Shown: positions 59,076 to 64,000 of the stretch, one piece after another
How positions within the stretch are numbered: the stretch's first letter is position 1
How the letters are laid out: each line of letters starts with the position of its first letter
Assembly: GCA_944474755.1 (NCBI GenBank)
Contig: OX104118.1
Location: 70,685,575-70,749,574, forward strand
From: Limnoperna fortunei
Taxonomy: Eukaryota; Mollusca; Bivalvia; Mytilida; Modiolidae
Direction of reading: 5' to 3'
DNA: 64,000 nt
The notes under the pieces: generated by a model
The model's database searches: none
What the model saw: only the letters and a program-made list of their open reading frames with translations
What the model was told of the DNA's origin: nothing
Made by a program: the position numbers and the translations under genes

Positions 59076-60689
59076 GAGACAAACACATATTCAACAATAA
59101 TAATTATCTATCAAAATATGGTGTTCAATCAATCAAGCTGAAATCACTGTGAAGCAAATGCAAACAGGTACAGAGAACCATTGAAATACATAATGGATAT
59201 AGCCATTTGACTAACAGGCTTTGCAATTTATAAACATGGTGTTATTGTCAGATTTAAATTACTGGTGCAATCAGCGGGCCTTTAGCAAACAAGAGACATA
59301 CTAGGTGACATTCAAGTTTCTGATGGTGGCGTTGTTGACAAAATAAAAATAAAATGATGATACAAGATAATAATAAACATTTGTTTCGTTTTTTTTTTTG
59401 ATGTGTAAAATATTGACATATTCATACAGTTGTTTTTGAATAAACGGTAAATATAATTTAGGTACCATAAAAACGATAAATTTGTCATCAGTTCAATTTG
59501 TCAAGGTGTTGACATCGTGTTTGATGATACGAAATGCGTATTGTGTCTTTTTAGGCTACTCTGAATTTCTTGACAGAACCATCCAATATATTTTCAACCG
59601 ACAATACATATTAATAATTTAAGAAATATGTTTATGGTAGAAAAAAGGGGGTTATCAAAACATGTTTATTGCACTGTCTATCTATATTGTGTGGAGGTAA
59701 TTATTTAAACGTATGACTATTACAAGAGCGTGTTTCTGAAAAAGGTTTTTTACCTGTCCGTATATGTGTTTATTCAGTACTTAATGCTTAATGAATAAAT
59801 ATAAAGACCAAACACTGATTTCCATTTTTGCATCAAAAGACATTGTTGCTCTTAAACTGAATAAAACCATGTTTAAATCAACAAAATATAAAACCATTAA
59901 TTAAAAAATGTCTCTCTACTCACACTCGACTAAGTCAATAACCATTTAATATAAAGGACAGTATCGTAATATGATCAATTAAAAAACAAACTATATAAAA
60001 ATAACAATAGTTGACAGTGATAATAGAAGTCGGATTTGAGGACGGCTTTGATGCAGTCAGCTGAGTAATAAGACAATGTTTGTGTTAAGCTTTAATTTAG
60101 AAAAGAATCGAATATATCAATATAAAAAAAATTATAGTTAAACAAGAGTAGACCACAACCAACCAAACAGATACACAAACATAAAACCAAACATTGAGTA
60201 ATAAAAGCCCATTAAAAACCGGGGGCAGTGACTTCTGAGGATACTGAATTGAAAGAAACTTGCTTTAGGTATTATTATTTTTCATTTCGTAGTTTGATAA
60301 TATGTTCAATAGCGACTGCACGCCATTATTATCTAGCTTAATTACTATATATACATATGTTTGTACCATTATTTATGACCTCTATCTCTAGGAAACATAA
60401 TCCCAATATGGTGATAAAATTTGAAACATTAAAGGCAATTAATAATGATAATAACATCACTGAAGCAATTTGAAGCCACATGCAATCTTCCACAGGAATC
60501 ATTTAAAATTTCAACAATCCTCAATCCTTAATAAGACACGGTAAGATAAATATTCATGATATTTCTAAACTTAAAAAATAATAAAACGTTGCACTTATAA
60601 AACACGGAAGCATAACATTATCAGGCGTGTATGTTACTGATGGTTAATATTACAACAGCCTTAGATGTCAAATAGTTTGGTTCTTTATG
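59076..60689. other. AT-rich intergenic DNA
   Basis: Nothing recognised on either strand. Confidence 0.45.
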
Positions 60690-60900
60690 AATGAAAGTAA
60701 CGCCACTTTGATTAATTTTTTATCTATATCATTTTGCATAGTTTTTATTAGGAACGCTAGTCGGAACACCCATGAGTAAACCTCTAACGTCGGCATACAA
60801 ACTGCAATCCGTTTAAACACATGTTTAAGTCGGTGTTCAGAGGCACATGATCAATATTAGGTGATGACGAACTACCTTAATCACTCAGCTACGGAGGTCC
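60690..60900 (-). mobile_element. Old tRNA-derived SINE copy
   Basis: Tail AAAGTAACGCCACTTTGATT at the left, core remnants AGTCGGAACACCC, and the tRNA-like CGAACTACCTTAATCACTCA end at the right. Diverged and partly deleted. Confidence 0.65.
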
Positions 60901-63900
60901 ATTAATCAGATAAGACTGTTATTTGAAATTTCATAAAAGTTACATCAGTTTTGATTACAAAAAATATTCAAAGCTTATACAGAAAAATTCACAAGCTGCA
61001 AATATCTTTAAATAATTGTTTGAAGCCAATGTAATGCAGCTTTTATTAATTTGCGTCTTATAAGCCAACTGCATGTGTAAACTTAACGAAATGAGTCATA
61101 CAAAGAATTACTCAAAACATGGCCAAATCATCAAAAAAAAATAGATGAAACGGAAACGGAGACGTTATCTGAGATGAGAAAAATATATTAAAATATATAA
61201 TACATAATCAAGGTACAGAAATGTCCTCATAGTATGAAAATCATTTGATTAACATGTTTTATCTAAATTTGTCACAAGAGAATTTTATTTGACATTTCTT
61301 CTTAAGTCCTCGCTTTTATTAAAGGGGATACAGGTACCCATTATATTCCACCATTACCATAAAACAGATTATTTTATAATTAAATTACACTTAGAACCGA
61401 CTTTTATGTCTTGATTGTGCAAACTTTTACCACTTTTAGTTCTAAGAATTCGTTTATTACCTAAGATATATCGCACTTATGATTTATGCATTTTTTTACA
61501 TCTTATTGATTAAAAGACCACTTTTCTTATTTTCTTTCCAGCCAAAGTTAAGCTTTCATTCTTAGAATAAATTAATGGCTGGGCATATTTTATTGATTAT
61601 TTAAATATGAGTTAGACATTATATCCATTAATATCTTGCCATGACTGTTGCACATATTTAAATGTCAATTTAATATTTAAAAATTGAGTTTAAAAGAATT
61701 ATTTTTATGAATATTTTGGCACGAGCGTAAGCTAGTAATACATTTTCGTAAATATAATGCGTACCCATATTTTACTAATTCATAAAAGAAAAACGAGCAA
61801 GACTTAGTTCGATTCTATTTTGAATTGAGAAATTTTGAGTCCTACGCCAATATAGGTAACATGACAAAATGGAAGAAATATGAGTATGTAAAGCGAAAAA
61901 AAACAGAGATGATCAGCACGTTTCCAGGTGGCAGTAACGGGATGACATCTAGACGTTTTGAATAACACCACTTTTGTAGTTTTCGAAAAAAGATTAAGGC
62001 ATGGTAGAAGCTACGTATACCTACTATTACATCCCAAAGGCAGTTAAAAGTAAAAGGCTTTGTTTAATCTTGTATCTTTTTTCCTCTTAAATACTAAACG
62101 CTAGACAGTAAGCAACTATTCAATTATATAATTATTTGTGTAACTTTTTTAACATTACTTTTGTTGAAAATATTAACCCATAGTATTTTAATCGTTCAAA
62201 AAACTACATTTAACGTTTAATTCATTAATGTCTAACGATTGAAACAGAATATTTATTAAATATTAAACAAAACAGTTATATATTTTTACTGTTCCAATGA
62301 GAAGGTATAACGAGACTGTCCTGGTCGAACCTAATTAACTGTTTTTGTCAATGTGTTTCAATAATTAACATGATATATCCCATAATTATAGAGTAAGTAC
62401 GCTTCCATCTTAATACGCAAGCATACAGGGCAATTAATCACTTGAGGCAAAACTGAGGACATATTTTAACTTTAGCCAAGCCCATAGCAGACTTATCAAT
62501 GTCAAAGTGGTTTTGCATTCACAAGACGTTACTTTCGGAAACGCTTCTGAGGCCAAAAGGCTTAAGCGTTTGTGAAACGTTTACTAACATTTGCGATGAA
62601 GCGTTGTCCATGCAAAGCTTGTCAGCTAGTTCTACGATTTCTTAATTTTGTAAAGTAAATACGAATCACGTGAATTGTACACTAACTTTGTCTCTGGCTT
62701 TTATATTGACTGATGTTACAGAGTGTATTCTTACACAGAAAATTGACAATTTTTCAGCACGAAAGTACTATAATTTTTACTAACCGCAAAAAAACGATCG
62801 AAATTATATTGAACCTGAATCAACAATGTGAATTCAATTTTGCGCCTTATTAAGGGATACCTTGTAAGTTAAACATTGTTTTGAAAGTTTTTGTGATCTT
62901 TTCATTCAATTTAATTTTTATTTTTTCCATCAAACAAAGACATTGCAATATGATCACAAAACTAAAAATTGTAACTTGTATTAAAATTATTAATGAAAAT
63001 GATGTATTTGGTGAAAACATATACTTCGCAAAAGCCTACTTAGACTAAACGTACATATATAAATATAAGATATCCGTCTTATAATTGAAGTTACCGTTTA
63101 GTTTTATTTTTCGACCAGGAAATACAGCGTTATTAAATAAATGTATTGGTAATTAATGATATTACTTAAATATGTGTTTTACTTTGAGTCAATGTCAACA
63201 GTTTTAAGCAAAAACAGTTAGTCGTTTAATTAGTATTTTCTATGTTTGTCGAACATCACCGAAGCCTGCTCCTTAAACATGATCAAGTGGTCAGTTGTGG
63301 TCCAGATACTTTAACATAAATAATTGTCATAAAGCAAAAAGGTTTAAAATCATCGTGATTTAATTAAACTATTTAGTATTTTCAACAACAAAACTAACCT
63401 TTGCGATGCGTATGATGGTTGCCATGAAGCTTGATATAAATATTTAATACGCAGCAAACCATCACTCTCCTTGCTTTTGTTTTGTTACCGACGCGAGACC
63501 GCAACTACCGCTGCTGATATTTATTTCAAAACAAAATACAATTTAACAAGTGAAAGTACCAATTATGGTAAATGTCTCATTTAGACGTGAGCTAAATCAG
63601 CTTTCCAGTGTTAATCTACAACGCAAAATCATAAACATAGGTATGACCAAACCAGCTGAATACAGCATGTCCAGATTACAAACCTTTAGCAACATTTAGA
63701 GAATCACAACTACATGTAAATAAACCATGTCACCATTCATCTTCAAGCAACTAAATGTAATTAAAGCAGCAATTTCATACCTCCATTTAAAAGGACTGTG
63801 CTATATACCCAAATACAAGTCTGTTAGTAACTCCAACTGGAAACTGAGTATTACAAAACTATACGGAGAAGTATCTGTACCATTCTCCTAAAGTGTAAAA

Positions 63901-64000
63901 GCTGTTTTGACAGTTTAACTGTCAACATGTGCGATGATCAACATTTGTTCACAATTTAGTATTTATGTTCCAAAAGTAGCTCTACAAAGGCAGAGAGTCA
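60901..64000. other. AT-rich DNA with a decayed upstream-sequence copy
   Basis: Apart from 62275-62390 I recognise no gene, mobile element or RNA gene up to the window end. Confidence 0.4.
62275..62390 (-). other. Decayed homologue of the copy 1 initiator exon and leader
   Basis: Collinear with 6884-6995: TTTTTACTGTTCCAATGAGA against TTTTTACCGTTCCAATAAGA, then GGTCGAAC / TGTTCGATC, TTAACTGTTTTTGT / TTAACAGTTTTGTT and TTAACATGATAT / TTAACATTCATGATAT. At the place of the copy 1 ATG and donor (minus AAAAATGGTAAGT), this copy reads AAAAATATATAAC, so neither ATG nor GT survives. It lies 6.5 kb upstream of copy 3 exon 2, the position expected for its first exon. Confidence 0.4.

Overview
The window looks like a stretch of an AT-rich, intron-containing, repeat-loaded animal genome, most likely a bivalve mollusc. 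The basis is the mobile-element mix: tRNA-derived SINEs with a conserved central block, a retroelement 3' tail of a type I associate with bivalves, CR1-like and other non-LTR fossils, and a Tc1-like fossil. Codon use, GT-AG introns and a secreted stefin-type cystatin fit this. I cannot fix the species.

Three members of one unrecognised gene family lie on the minus strand: copy 1 at 1-1753 (3' end outside the window), copy 2 at 14057-16585, copy 3 at 50560-55725. Each has a 5' coding exon starting DNF(N/D) and a long 3' exon carrying L-L-E-T-I-R-L-L-R-G-I, S-P-I-A-N-Q and G-H-K-(F/L)-F-T-Q-P-S. Both introns are phase 0. The initiator ATG appears to sit alone at the end of an upstream exon (candidates at 6888 and 21820). 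Copy 3 has expanded one short segment, present once in copy 2, into about 37 tandem 20- or 23-residue units, giving a predicted protein of about 1300 residues.

At 32782-33934 on the plus strand is a three-exon secreted stefin-like cystatin with a TATA box and polyA signal. It lies inside one arm of a large, diverged inverted duplication (arms about 25.1-28.2 kb and 32.35-37.0 kb). The left arm has no recognisable cystatin, and homology stops just upstream of the TATA box. Part of the right arm (34.7-35.7 kb) is also repeated in direct orientation at 16.9-17.9 kb, inside intron 1 of family copy 2.

The remainder is transposon remains and structured repeats: a Tc1 fossil (3.56-4.33 kb), four retroelement tails (5.0, 22.4, 26.5 and 54.2 kb), a CR1-like LINE (46.4-49.1 kb), a second LINE fossil (38.4-40.3 kb), about a dozen SINE copies of two families, an 838-bp foldback (18.24-19.07 kb), two smaller hairpins (9.0 and 12.5 kb), minisatellites of 41, 43, 45 and 60/69 bp, and three clear microsatellites. 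Large parts (7-9, 10.3-14, 19-21.8, 28-32, 40-46 and 56-64 kb) are AT-rich DNA with no gene I can support. Function of the three-copy family is unknown; splice structures are read by eye from sequence and comparison between copies.
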